Of a stretch of DNA of 64,000 nucleotides, positions 47,843 to 61,900 are shown in pieces. Source of the stretch: Sipunculus nudus. Lineage: Eukaryota > Annelida > Sipuncula > Golfingiida > Sipunculidae. Every line of letters begins with the position of its first letter. The first letter of the stretch is position 1. The position numbers and the translations under genes are program-made. The stretch is taken from positions 5,667,579 through 5,731,578 of the forward strand of contig CM049307.1 in NCBI GenBank assembly GCA_026874595.1, in the 5' to 3' direction. The notes beneath the pieces are model-generated. The model had not been told where the DNA came from. It saw only the letters and a list, made by a program, of their open reading frames with translations, and ran no database searches.

Positions 47843-48001
47843 GCTGTATAACTGGTGATTTGTCACCCCAGTGGTGGAAGACAGATGAAACAGGCTGGAC
47901 ACAGCTGTGAAGAGCTGGATGGTGCTGTATAACTGGTGATTTGTCACCCCATTGCTGGAGGACAGATGAAACAGGCTGGACAAAGCTGTGAAGAACTGGA
48001 C
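47843..48001. repeat. 81-bp tandem duplication
   Basis: Two copies of gctgtataactggtgatttg...gaagagctgga lie 81 bp apart, with few differences. Confidence 0.9.
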
Positions 48002-51000
48002 ATGTCAGAGACAGTTATCTAGAAGTGATTATAAGCTTGACGTTATGGGCAGTTCTTCACTTTTGTATATGTTTATCACCAACAGAACCAAGTCTTAAGA
48101 CTGTTAGCAACAGCATGCAATTCTTTTGCATCCATTTAATCTTGGATATGTCTTACCCTTGATATTTAGAAACAACCAGAAAGCAGTACAAATTCTATAA
48201 CTTTTATTTTTGAATGATGTCACACATCTGATAAACCTAAGCAACTTTTATCTTCTTAAAATCACTTGAGTCAAAAAGATAAAACAAAAAAAAATAGCAT
48301 ATATGGTCTCTTTGAAAGACGTCTTGTAAGTTTCTGTATTCATGAAACAAGACTTGTTCTGTGCTCCAGCATATCAGACATTGTTAAGGGTGTACATCTT
48401 GTGAGTTGTTGGGTGTCAGACCTCTGACCTATTCTCTGAGACTTGGCTATTTTCTGACTTATGCCCATTCACACAGATTTTACCACTCTGAGGTCCCTAC
48501 CAGATAATGCCAAATATAGCTCAAGTCTTCATGTTAAAAACCGTAGCCCTGTTGTCAGTGCCATAAAATTGTGTGAAATACCTACACCATATAGGGGATC
48601 AAATTACAAGTCCAGTGGCTGATCACAGATAGCTAAATACCCCTCACTGCAGGTTGATAAGACCTGTACTCTTATGAATACCTTCACTGGAGAAGGAAAA
48701 TAAATGGCCGTGCGGTATGTACTATAGACAGGACAGGACAGAATGGCCGTGGGACGGCTTCCTGTGAGGGTCTGTGTGATTTCTCTTTTGTATTACAGTT
48801 TCCACCATACAAATTCCACAGCAAATTGTCAGGCATTTTGGGTCATCATACCACAGGCTAAAAACTGAATACAATTACTCCAAATAATGTTTGGCATATT
48901 GCGCACTGGTACAGTTTAGCAGCAGACAGTGTATCAACTTGCTACCACTTCATAGTTTCAGTGACCTTTGTGGCCTTGCAATATAGATGCATTTCCATAG
49001 ATTGACACCACCCTCTTTGGTTTAAATATAAACCCTGGATAAATCCATACAGAGTGTGTGTTTGTTAGTTGGTACAAGCTAACTTTCTCTGAATTATACA
49101 TGGACAAAAAACTTTATTCTGATGACTATATTTAGAAATTCTCTCCGCTTGTCTTTCTGTTTGCAATTTCTACAAGTGCTGATTCAGTATGGTGTTTCTG
49201 CAGCACACAAAAGTATTTTTATGTTGTTATACAAATAACATGATAAAAAATAGAATTGCATTTCTCTGTTGGTGGTGACCTCAGTGTCAAGTGCCTACTT
49301 AAGCATGCAGAAAAGCCATATATATATATATATTCAAGCAACTTTTCACATCCAGTCACTGGCAGGTTAGTTGCATTGATAACAGGAATCAGCATTCAAA
49401 AATGGGTCACTTCCTGTAACATATAAAATATTGTGTTAGGATTCATTTCATTGGATGAATATTAGGTTAACGTCAGTGCTGAAGCTTACAGTATGTACTC
49501 TGGACAGACAAATGTCCAATTTAAAAGGAGAAAGCATGATGTTTACAGCATTTATTTTCATTTAGCTACCAAAGGTTTATTTTTTCTGGTCATGGTAAAT
49601 GATATTAAATATTAAGCACTCAGCATAAAAGACACAAGACATCATATACACTGTAATATGGAACCACCGAATACATTAAAAGTATTCCCTTCTTGATTGC
49701 ATAAAATATTGTCTTTGCAATAATCCCAGCACCATTGAGTACGTAGGCCCTCTTATACTTTCTAGTGAAAATTTTGTATTTGTGTTTCCTTTCTTTATCA
49801 GTCATTATAAAACAAGGACCGGTATATAATTATTTTTCCTTCCAAGGAAACCATACTTACAGTTACCATTCTGAATAATCATGTTTTTTTATGATTAAAC
49901 AATGTTAATTAATAGTAATTAACTCTCAAGTTACCTTTGACAGGTGGATCATGCTGTGACCTTACCAATTTGATCTTGGCCAGACAATCTTCTCCTGTTA
50001 TCCTTCACCTTGGGCATAGCTTTACATTACTAGAACACTGTGTCCTGGTTACAAGGAGGTTGATTTATGATCAGATACCATGTCGACTTATATAAAATCC
50101 ACATAGATCATGCAAATTGTCCTGCCTACAGGTAAAATACTTGTTCCACTGCATTATCAAGCTTTCATTTACTGTCATCTTTAATATATATTATTAAGCT
50201 TTTTTCCCTAGTTTTTATTATCATTTGAGTTTTACATATATAATAAAAGATCATGCTTTCTCAGAATTAACAGAAGTTTTTGATAAGCCCATAGCCTGTA
50301 GGGAGCACTCTGTTGTGTGAGAAAGAACAAAGGTGAATATCAGAATGAACTTTAATTTCTAACATTCTTGGGTTTAGGTTTTTTATGCAACAAAATATGT
50401 AGTGAAACATTCACCCTAGAGAAGATCTGTGAGTTATCATCCAGATATCACTGTTCTGTTGCAAAGACAAGTCCATGACTAAACTCCCTGAATATTATCC
50501 ACATAATATTTATGTTGAGTTACGGTTATAAGAACATTCACTCTTCTGCACCCAGATGAATAAAGGTATGGAGAAATTTTATTTTAAGCAAAAGGTTCTG
50601 GAGAAATTCAGTGGTTTCTTAAAAGCAAGATTGTTTAATCACTTATAGATATATAAAAAGAATGTTTTTGCTTTTAGGTTAAAAAAAAATCAGCTTTCAG
50701 TGCATTGCACTTCTGTGCTTGTTATGTTGGAGAAAGCGAGAGAGAGCAAAGGGCCTGAAAATAAGAAGTTTTAAGAATGTGTAATAGTGACTCTAGATTA
50801 AGAATGTGTGTAATACTGACTCTAGATCTGGAGGGTTTGTGAAGGCTCATGGGAACTAGGCAAAATTGTAGATCACCTCCCCGCAATTGGTTGCTCAGTC
50901 ATAAAACAGACCACTGTATACTGTCTTATGGTTTGAGATAAAGAGGCTGATAAAGGTCAAGAGTGCTATAATGCAGGAGTTACATGGGAGTGGTCCATCT

Positions 51001-54000
51001 CTTGTTAGTAAAATGTGGCAGCTTGGAGCAATCTAGTCCACAGAGGGTGAGAGTGCTCTCCTGGTGAAGATGAGCCTCACGTCCACGGTGACCCTCTTGA
51101 CCTTTCAAGAAGGATAGTGGGGCTTTATAGTGTGGCACCCCACAGTACATGATCAAACATGTGGGACCCTTGATTTTTAAGTGGACTAACATGTTAAGAA
51201 ATTAGCATTTGTTCATGAAAACCTGACATGAGAGGATGACTCCACTGGTTCCAGATCAGGTACGTCCAGGTGACTGTGTTACATTTACTCAAATCTGCAG
51301 TATACATGGTGTGACTGTGAAAATACCCACCTGGGTTAAAGAAAGTCTATTAATAACTGTTCTCACCTGAAAGATAATATGTGTAATTCACTTGATTTGC
51401 CACTTGCTGTATCTATATGTAGTGATACAGATTGTGCTATGATTACTTATGTTCAGGTAACATTTATTACAAGGGCATGTGTCATATAGTAAAGGTGTAT
51501 TACAGGTTATAACTAAGTTTTAAAAATATGATTACTGGTGAAAGAGTTACTGAATTTTTATATCTTTAACTTCTGAAATATTTTTGTGTCTTCTTCTTGA
51601 TGTGTCTGTTGTGGCTGGAGATTTAACATACTGGCAGAATGATTTTGTGATACTGAAGAATGAATGAATAAAGTAGAAAGGCCTTCTGTAGAGCACATAG
51701 CTCTGCCAAGCTAAGACATTCCTGTTTGAATGGGGTCTGCCTTGGCCTAACCTCTTGAAACTCCAGTGATTGAGTCAGTAGTTCTTGTGTAATCTGCATA
51801 ACAGACAAACAGAGGAACAGGTGAAAATTTAACCTGCTGAGCAGAGGTAAATATAAAGTCTGTCAAAACCTTCAAATGACTATAACCATATCATAATTAA
51901 CTTTGGTACATTATTTGTACTGGAGAGCGGTGGTTTAATGTATGCATTCAGACTACTTCATTTGTATAAAATGTCAGATTTCCACACATCTGTCTAAAAT
52001 CTCCTTTGTCTCTTATATGCCAAGTTTCTCACCACAGTGGCATGCCCTTAGATCAGCCCCAGGTTTTGCATTGACATGAATAATTGCGGCCAGTGTCATT
52101 GAGTTCCTCACAAATTTTGAGTCCGATTTGTACAGGTTATTACTCACAGGATGGAAGGTTGGGCATTAGAAACTTCAGTAGCTAAAACGACAGTGCAGTA
52201 AAATGTCTTGTGCATTATAAATGATTAAACACAAGAAATTTGGGGAAACTACCAGTACAGTGAAGCTTCACCCTGCATTTTGGTTGCTTGTGATTTTTAC
52301 ATGATCTTGAAACTGTTTGGGCTGTTTGAATCAACATTCTTTTTAACCCTCAATGTCACTGATTGTTACCTCATGCACTAGGGCCCCCTGGTGGTGTCAC
52401 CGGAAATCTTAATGTCCACTTTTGTCTTTGGAATGATGTGGTTCAGACATTTTGCCCAGTGTCTGATCGTTCATTTGTTATAAAGTTCCATTTCCTGATG
52501 TATTTATCAAAATCCCCTGTATTGGATATTAACTTCATGTTTTAAAAGAATCTGGACAGAACCTTGTAACACAAACACATGCAGTATAACACATGTTGGT
52601 GTATGGATCAGTAATTGCTAGTTGTCATGGAAATCAAAGCATAAGAAAACATCCTGTCAGGTCTTGTTTCATTTTCATTTTTCAAGTATTATATATGAAT
52701 TGTATGGTGCCATGTTTATTTCTCTGGCTGTATATTATCTAAATGTCAGATCATCAGCATCGTTAACAAGGAAGTGCAATACCAGAAAATGTGACACAAA
52801 AAGTTCACAAATCCAGTCTGTATGCATCCTCTGATGAAAGGTTACTTGATTATAATAATGAAGTTAAGGTTGTTGTGCATCTGTTTGAAACCTCTGTAAC
52901 AGCACTATGTCAAGTATAATAGAAGATATGATTTGATGAAACTTTACCATTTTCAGATAATATTTATTTTATATGTTATTGAATTTGTGACTAGATTACC
53001 AAAAGAGGAATCCAGAACTCATTAACTGTATTCCGTCTATGCAAAAGTTGGTTCCCAAAGCAACTTAAATGTACCTGTTAAAATAAAGAGGATAAATAAT
53101 TTTGTTGTCTATGACAGCAAAAGTATGATTAAAATAATGATGAAAATTAATCATAATTATTTACAAAATATAGTTCTTTTATTTATTTTATTAAATTTGA
53201 ATAAACTTTTTCTGTTAAGAACTTTTAGACTCTCGATGACAAGCATCTTTAGTCACTAGGGATCTGCCTTAATTCTCTCATAATGTTACTGTCAGAGTTG
53301 CAGATCCAGCTCTAATGTTAGTGCTTTCACTAGGATCATTTGGAGAGATGTGTTTACAAACGGCACATTAGCAGGCATGGCTGGTATGCAATGTGACCCA
53401 GTTGTTTCCTATATGAGACTGGTTAGATTTTTGTGGGCTTGGCATGTCCAATGGACTTTCCCATGAGAGTTCAGGAGACGGAGACTGGTGCCAGTTGCAT
53501 GAAGCTAAAACACTCTCTAAACACATTTTGGTTTAGAGCCCTCTTGTCTGTATCTTGTGTGTATCTTGCATTCACAGCACATCATACCATTATATATAAT
53601 GTATAAACACATTATTCTGTACATTCAGCTGTAATGGTATGATGGTATATATTTAAAGTAAGATAGAGGTTGGTAGATAGTGACTGTTGGCATCCTAGTT
53701 CATTTACATCCAGGCCTGGCAAATACATTCAGAGCTCAAAGACTCTGACAGAGCCTGTGTGTTGTCAGCCACACTTGAAAGTGCAACCAGAACATGCCTG
53801 TATAAAGTTGTATTGTAACAAGGCATGGTGTGTTTTTTTTGGCGGAAAACCACCAGTGAGTAGCCGTTGATTGCAGCATACATTAACTATTGTGCACAAA
53901 AGAATAAGATATTTGTCACAGGACAAGTCAGTGGTTTATGTTCTTTATGTTTCATTCAATCTACTGACCTACTTGCTCTCTGCATACCATCCCATACTTT

Positions 54001-54060
54001 GTATACACACAGACACCACTCAGTCCACACCTTATCTTTCTTCTGGGTCAGACAGGGAAA
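48002..54060. other. Intron-like unique DNA
   Basis: The longest stretch without arrays. It is AT-rich with no frame over 70 residues, no convincing splice pair and only a short TA run at ~49317-49333. Confidence 0.5.
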
Positions 54061-54377
54061 GTGTTTAAAGGTTTGACTGAGAATGTTCTTAATAGAATGT
54101 TGTGTACTTCAGAAAACATTACATAGAATATTACCCAGTAATGTTCCATAGAAGATGTTCTATAAAGGATTTACTGCATGAGTACGTTCTATGGATGGAT
54201 GTTCTCTAAACCATGACACCAGTCCCAACTTGTAGTGATCACCATTTAGGATCTTCAGTATTTTTAAAGCACAGTATGGCCATTAAAGAATTCTATGTAT
54301 AAAAGTGTCTTAATTTTATGTCAGCTGGTTTTAAAAAGGTCTTAAATTTGCTTTGCCAAGAGGTAAAGGGACCCTGA
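54061..54377. repeat. Decayed left edge of the 39-bp (54-kb) array
   Basis: Loose copies of gaatgttctta, agatgttctataaagga and ggatgttctctaaa precede the regular array. Confidence 0.5.
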
Positions 54378-55085
54378 TTCTGTAGATGATGTTTTATAAA
54401 GGTTTGACAGAGAACATTCTGTAGATGATGTTCTATAAAGGTTTGACAGAGGACATTCTGTAGATGATGTTTTATAAAGGTTTGACAGAGGACATTCTGT
54501 AGATGATGTTCTATAAAGGTTTGACAGAGGACATTCTGTAGATGATGTTCTATAAAGGTTTGACAGAGGACTTTCTGTAGATGATGTTTCATAAAGGTTT
54601 GACAGAGAACATTCTGTTGATGATGTTCTATAAAGGTTTGACAGTGGATGTTCTGTTGACAGATGTTCTATAAATGTTTGACTGTGGATGATCTGTAGAC
54701 AGATGTTTTATAAAGGTTTCACAGAACACATTATGTAGATGATGTTCTGTAGAACTTGACAGGGGCTGTTTTTTTTTAGATGGATGTTCTATAAAGGTTT
54801 GACAGAGGACATTCTATAGATGATGTTTTATAAAGGTTTGACAGAGGACATTCTGTAGATGATGTTCTATAAAGGTTTGACAGAGGACATTCTGTAGATG
54901 ATGTTCTATAAAGGTTTGACAGAGGACATTCTGTAGATGATGTTTTATAAAGGTTTGACAGAGGACATTCTGTAGATGATGTTCTATAAAGGTATGACAG
55001 AGGACATTCTGTAGATGATGTTCTAAAGGTTTGACAGTGGATGTTCTGTTGACAGATGTTCTATAAATGTTTGACTGAGGATTTT
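54378..55085. repeat. 39-bp minisatellite (54 kb), ~18 units
   Basis: The unit begins tgtagatgatgttctataaa and ends ggtttgacagaggacattc. Central copies are degenerate (54610-54780) and outer blocks regular. The minus-strand frame 54293-54592 is a product of the 13-codon period. The sequence is unrelated to the 39-bp array at 4-11 kb. Confidence 0.93.
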
Positions 55086-55485
55086 CTGTAGAAGATGTAC
55101 TTTGGGTTTTTGCTTAGGATATTGTTTTGATTTTAATCATGTTGTTCTCTACAGGTTTTAATTAGAATATCCAGAGAGGCTTCATGAGAGATTTTTTACA
55201 GGGGCACTTAGGGTGTTTCCTTAAGCTTCATCCAGGAAATTCTGTTAAATCCCTGTTCTGTAATGGTTTGCTCAGAAGGCTCTGTAATGGTTAAATGAGG
55301 AAGTCCAAGATGTTCTGTAAAGGTTTTTTGTTTGATGATTGCTTGTGATGATTTGAATGAGAATTTTCTTTGAAAGTTTGATGTTGTTCTGTGCAGGTCT
55401 TCCTGCAGAAGCTCGACAAAGGTCAACTGAAGATGTTCTAAAACAAATTCAGTGATCTGTTCTCTAAAGGTTTCATTCAAGTTGT

Positions 55486-55945
55486 TCACTAGGTCTCACT
55501 GAGGTACAACTAAGAATGTTCTATAGGTCTCACTGAAGTACAACTAAGAATGTTCTATAGGTCTCCCTGAATTGTACAACTGAGAATGTTCTGTAGGTCT
55601 TGCTGAAGTACAACGGAGAATGTTCTGTAGGTCTCACTGAAGTACAACTGAGAATGTTCTGTAGGTCTCACTGAAGTACAACTGAGAATGTTCTGTAGGT
55701 CTAGCTGAAGTACAACTGAGAATGTTCTGTAGGTCTCGCTGAAGTACAACTGAGAATGTTCTGTAGGTCTCGCTGAAGTACAACTGAGAATGTTCTGTAG
55801 GTCTCACTGAAGTACAGCTGAGAATGTTCTGTAGGTCTCACTGAAGTACAACTGAGAATGTTCTGTAGGTCTCACTGAAGTACAACTGAGAATGTTCTGT
55901 AGGTCTCACTGAAGTACAACTGAGAATGTTCTGTAGGTCTCACTC
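55486..55945. repeat. 34-bp minisatellite (55 kb), ~13 units
   Basis: The unit begins tctcactgaagtacaactga and ends gaatgttctgtagg. It shares 'gatgttctgtag/gaatgttctgtagg' with the adjacent 39-bp array. Confidence 0.93.
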
Positions 55946-58590
55946 AGGTCTAAATGTTCTGTAAAGTTTTTTATTCACAGCAAAGAGTGCTAGACTTTCT
56001 TACCAATTTAACATTTTGTTCTGTTATCTTCAGATCTTTGTCAATGTAAGACAGTGTATGGCATTCTTGTTCTTTGAGCTGGTTCCAGCCATCTTCTGAA
56101 TGTACAGCATATTCAGGTGTAAAAACCAGATATTTTGTTTATCTGGTAATATTTTCTGTCACATTTTTGTAAGCTGGGAACCAAAGACCTCGCTTGGATA
56201 GATGTCAGAAAAATAGGAATTTCCATTTTGTATTTGACAATACTTGGGAAATGGGAATCTTTAAAGCTTCCTATGTCGCTTTACATGAGGAATATAAAGA
56301 AATTTGTCACAGCAAACTTTTCTTGGACATCTGAAATGGATGATGTCAGTGACTGTCAAGCGTAAGCCATATCCATGAATTCTTCAGTTGTCTTAATTAT
56401 TCTCACTTTTCAATCAAAATTAAGTAATTATTTGGCCAAATCTGTGTAAAATTTGAGATATAAGTCAAGGAAAGGTATATATACCCTGCTTTATTTTGAC
56501 AGAATTAACTCTTGTATAAAAATTATTTATGGTTGCATGGATGAACTAATTGGTAGACTGCGTGCATGTTGTTCAAACACCAAAGCTCATTTAAATATGT
56601 TAATTAACTGCCGAACGACTGAGATTGTGATGAATTCTCTGCTGTAACTGGCCTTTATATATCCTTGACATTGTGGCCTTATCTTGGGTGGACCTGTTCT
56701 GGGACATCTTAGCACAGTGACAGAGTCATGTGTATGTCAACAAAACAAATGGCATTCTTTAACAGTAATGAACCTTTTATGAGACTGGGTTATAAATTCT
56801 ATCATCAGGCTGAAACTTAAACACCTACATACCTTCATGCATACAAGTGCTTTTAAGTCATTCTCTCTGATCAGTTTTGCAGTGTCATTAGGGTCCTACA
56901 TAGTGGAGTATTCAGATGTCTTGTGTTATATCGTTTCAGGCTCCATCTCATCTGCATCTTCTCAGGGATACACAGCACGCAGGATGAAAGTCAGATATGT
57001 GAGTACTTAACTTATTTATCTGGTCACTATATAGTGTACAACTGTTTGTTTAAAGGCCGCTTTCTTTCCATGAATATGTACCAGTAAGCTTATATGGTTT
57101 CTCTGCATATTCTCTTTATATAAACCTTATGTTTTAGCAGTAACTCCTGCCAATCATGCTGGGTATTTTGGTAATATCTGTATTATTCCCAAGTTCTGAA
57201 CTTCTTAGTTGCATTTGAATTTTATTTTTAAATAAATAGTTTGAAATATTACTTGCTGCTGCCTCCAAATTATAGAAGATTAATTTATCACTAACCACCA
57301 TTGTAGCTACTTTGCAAATAGTTTGTGAAAATCACATCTTCAGTGATTTCGGAATGTTTATCTACAAACATAATTGTCAGGACATGTCTTAACAGAAAAT
57401 ATTTCATTTCTGACTAACTAGGTTATGCATAAGTTAACAGTTTATGAGTATGGATAAAAGAAAGAATATATCAGCAAAAAATGAAAACCTTATAAAACAA
57501 TTAAAATAATAAAATTATATCATATTGTATTAATGTCAAGCCATCTGGGGAGCAGGTTTTATATAGATGGGGCTCAGAATATTCTACTGCTTGTTACTTT
57601 TAGTTGAGCTTTTTATTTGGGAGGGGGGGGGGGGGAGTTCTGAAAGTCTGTGAATATTATGCCATGGAGGCATTAGTGGGGATTGTGCCAGGAATCTTTA
57701 GCTTCAATGTCCAGTACCTAATTCAAACCATTAAGTTTAAAGTTTAAATGGACCTTGAAATACCAAAATATTCTTGTTTATGAGAAAGTTAAGGGATAAA
57801 CACACAAACACACAGGCACATGCCTTCATTTGTGTTTGTGAGAGTTAAAGACTGCACATGAAAATAACATTAATGCAGCATGTTTTTGTGGGTTTAGCAG
57901 ACAGTGTTGGTGTACTGGGATGTATGCCTCAGCTCTTCTGTATCTACCAGTGATACAGGGATGGCAAAACACTTGACTGGAGGGCCTGTTGTAAAAACAC
58001 AACAGCTACAGCCTGAAAGATAAGATCCTCACAGCTTCCTCGTGGTCTGTGGTTGTGTTCACTCTCCCATCAGTGTACAGAGGTGACAGGAAGTTAGCTA
58101 AAAGGGTTGACAGGATGGATGCAGATCTTCCCAGCAACCCCACCCCCATCCTCCACCCTACATTTTTTCTGACACAATGTTTGAAATGTCCTAGGAAGAA
58201 GAATCTGCTACAAATTGTTAGAAATAAATTGTCAGACATATTGAAGTCAATGATGTTTTAATGATAAAATCCTTAAAATTCATGGTGACAAAGTTTGTTT
58301 TTTGATATTTTATTAGATGACAAGTGTCAGATATATATACATGTAGTTATATACATAAGTCATAAAAGTATAACTTTGAACTGCACATACAGCTGAAAGT
58401 CATTGCTTAATATCCCAACAGAATAAAAAAAAAAGAGAAAATCTTGAAATTTATACAGAAGTTTAAAGCAAAGGACTAAAGCAAATTATGTATTTCTTAA
58501 ACAAGGAAAACTAGAAATCCAGAATCCTATGTAAAAGATTGTTATCTTAATAAGTTAAGATTTTCCTGAATCACTAATAAACCAAATGGT
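55946..58590. other. Intron-like unique DNA
   Basis: No gene is recognised apart from the possible exon at 56940-56998. A poly-G tract lies at ~57622-57636. Confidence 0.5.
56940..56998 (+). other. Possible small exon (splice-site bounded)
   Basis: The acceptor is tatatcgtttcag (an alternative acceptor ends at 56965) and the donor is cagatat|gtgagtac. Two frames are open, one of which includes an ATG five codons before the donor. It is too short to identify. Confidence 0.3.
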
Positions 58591-58594
58591 ATAA

Positions 58595-58940
58595 CATCAT
58601 AAAGTCACTGTCATCCATACACCACCTAACACTCAACTGTCATCCATACACCACCTAACACTCAACTGTCATCCATACACCACCTAACACTCAACTGTCA
58701 TCCATACACCACCTAACAACTCAACATCATAAAGTCACTGTCATCCATACACCACCTAACAACTCAACATCATAAAGTCACTGTCATCCATACACCACCT
58801 AACAACTCAACATCATAAAGTCACTGTCATCCATACACCACCTAACAACTCAACATCATAAAGTCACTGTCATCCATACACCACCTAACAACTCAACATC
58901 ATAAAGTCACTGTCATCCATACACCACCTAACAACTCAAC
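58595..58940. repeat. Minisatellite with alternating 30- and 43-bp units
   Basis: Left copies are ~30 bp (actgtcatccatacaccacc, taacactcaa). Right copies add catcataaagtc, making ~43 bp. The change happens once, at ~58715. Confidence 0.93.
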
Positions 58941-61900
58941 TGCAGTGAATGCTTTCTGCTTATATTTATATTTCTTATACTTTTACATTCTGAGAGAAAA
59001 ATTATAAAACACAGAATGTAAAGTAATATAAAAGAAAGTTTTAAATAAAGGAAATGTGGATAGATGGGTTGACCTGGATGACCTTGGCCAGTATTAGATG
59101 CAAGATGGGAATATTTAGAAAGAAGATTTGTTGTGTGGCTGGTACAGTGTGGTGGCAGACAGCAGGTGACACACCCCACCAGTAGCAGCACCAACAGCAG
59201 TAACAGTGCTCCCACCCAGCCACCAACATCCTTGATTATTGCCTTCTTAAATTACCTTCAGGAATGTCATGTTGGATGGTGGTCGCTATGGTGACATGCA
59301 GAGACACACAAGCCCAGGAGAACCCTCTCAGCATTTAATAGATAAGCATTAATCTTACCAACCAAAAGGACATACATTTAACATGTCATGTCTTCATGTA
59401 GTGGGAGTATTTATTAACCTTCCTCATATAATAGAAGAAAATGCATGAATGTAGATATAGTCAATTGTAGGATAATTGAGGGGATGATATCACAAGCTGT
59501 CTGGAGAGTGCTTGTCACAGGTGGAATGTCAAAATGTTCACTCTGCTGCAGTTTTACAGATTTAAAGTTTTTTTTCACAGATCTTCTCTAAAGCAGTTTT
59601 CTGGATCCTCTGTTGAGGTTCAGTTCTCTGGACACTGTTCAAAATTCGGATCAGATAAAAGTATGAGATAAATGTAGTCATTTATTCTGAGCAGATGCCT
59701 GTTACAGAGAGACCCTCCTTCCTATCAGCACAACAGCTCTTCAGACTTGTTGAGTTGCTGTTTTGAAACAAAGCTTATTTTGCCTGCTATACATGAGCAT
59801 GCTCCTTGGTTGACCAGGACAGGCTGGCCATTTGGAATACTCTCCCTTAAAATAACATGTGCAGACACCAATCTACCCTTGCTCTTATCTGGCACTTGGA
59901 AAAATTTCATTCTTACATCTTTGATGCAACATAAATAACCAACAGAACTGATTAAAATCAGACTGCTCGGTATTTCTTTAGTTTTACCATTAATTTACAT
60001 GGAGATGTCTTTAATTAAATTGTTAAAAATCCACTGAACATAAAACTATAATAGATTGATTTCAGTGCCTGGTAGGGATGGGGAAGGGGGCTCTATTCAA
60101 TATTGATATTGATTAAATGTTTCGCTGGGGGGTGGGGGGGTACTGTTAAGTACTGATATTGATTGAATTTTTTTCCTGAAAACGATTTATTAGTGACAGC
60201 AGCCAGACAGGTACAATATAATATAATATTCTGTGAATCTAGGTAATTTTCTGACTAAAAAAGTTTTTTTTTAATTTCTGAACTAGTGCCCTGGGTTGAT
60301 GTACATTCTGGGGCTACTATATATTAAGAATTTGAGTCTGTCACCAGGTGGAGCCATATGCAGGCACAGGGTATGAAGGCAAAGGATCTGGCAGACAGAC
60401 CTTTGGTAGGATGTTGTTTTGCAGTCTGTTTACCCTTTGATGATTTCAGCATAGGTAGCATGCACAATGTGCTCATTTTCAGAAAACACCCTTCCTGAGG
60501 AAGATTTAGAATGCCAAGAGCAAATATCTTTGAGATATTAAGATGTATGTTTGCAGTTGTCCACACAGATATACAAACACGTGGAGTTTAATAGTGATAG
60601 TTGTCCATTTTAGAAGCGGTAACTATTAAAATGTTTGCTTATGTTTGAAAGTGGATTGACGGGTAGCACCTGCATCATCCAGAGATAAGGGGAGGATTAT
60701 GGGAAGGTTGTAATTTAAAATGTGCATCTTATGTTGGTTTCCTGTCCAGTGCATCTAGTGCATACAAACCGGGAGTTGTCCACCAGTGTAACACCTGACA
60801 CCCACATGGTGGCGCCATGCAAGGTCACAGCTCTAGGTTATGGTAATATAGTTAAATGGGTCATTTCCACGGGATGGGGGGGGGGGGGGGGACTTTAGAT
60901 CCATGCATTCTGATGAAGGGACCTTTCTGTTAAAAATTTTAACACATGATCAAATATTCAAGAAAAGCAAAATATTTTACAAACTTTACTTCAATTTTTT
61001 TAAAGGCGGGTCTCACAGTACTCTAAAAATTTAAAATAGTGGTATCTCAAGTAATGCTCTTTGCAGCTACAATAAAGATTAAGTTCAATTGTTCCAGTAG
61101 TGATTAAAACTTATGAAATATTATTTAAAATTTTAATTTCTGATGATCAGTAGGATTTTCATAGATTACAATTATTCTTTATGTATGTGAAGAGATTTCA
61201 TAGAGGAACATATTTAGTTTTGCCAGAAACTATTTAATGACAAGTTTAATGTATTACTCACTCACAAGTAATTTGTAGGGCGGTGGGGTTAACAGGTTTT
61301 GAGAGTATTGTGCAGGCAGAGTTGATTAGTTCATGCTGAGGTCTCACAAGGGAACTAGTGAACCATAGTGATGGTGGTCACCCTCCAGTTGTGATTGAAA
61401 TGACCCATGGCCATTGACCAAATCCATGAAAGCATCATGGCTCTGCTCTCATCTGAGGAGTGATCTGGCAGGTTGACAACTACAAATATAGTAGTTTTAT
61501 ATAACATGGGTAAAGGGGTTTAGGGAGTCAAGGTCATTAGCTTATTGTCCGAGCCACTCTCAAAGAAAACACTTGTACATTAAGAGGTCAAACACAAGTT
61601 CAAGGAGTGTGTACTCTATATACTGATGTTATGCACCAATAAAGAGTCACTTGGTTCAGGTTAACTCGTCAGGTTTGTCAGCTTGTTTTGATGTCCACAA
61701 GGTGTCACATGAGTCCCTAATTACAGGTGAGTAAAGGTAAACACCATCATCAGATATCTTTCATTATTGATGATCTGAACTTCTAAAAGAGCACTTAATG
61801 GCAAGAAAAATTAATGTAAATTTCAGTGCCTGTGTGCAGTTTTCATACTTTCAAACTTAAATAGTCTATTACCATAAGTCTGTACCAAAAGTACCAGTAG

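Noticed and set aside
47479-47983. Minus-strand frames of 106 and 116 codons
   Set aside because: They cover a poly-G tract and an 81-bp duplication, overlap each other in different phases, and show no domain.
61660-61727. Exon ending at 'ttacag|gtgagta'
   Set aside because: The only candidate acceptor (aactcgtcag) has no polypyrimidine tract; likely chance.
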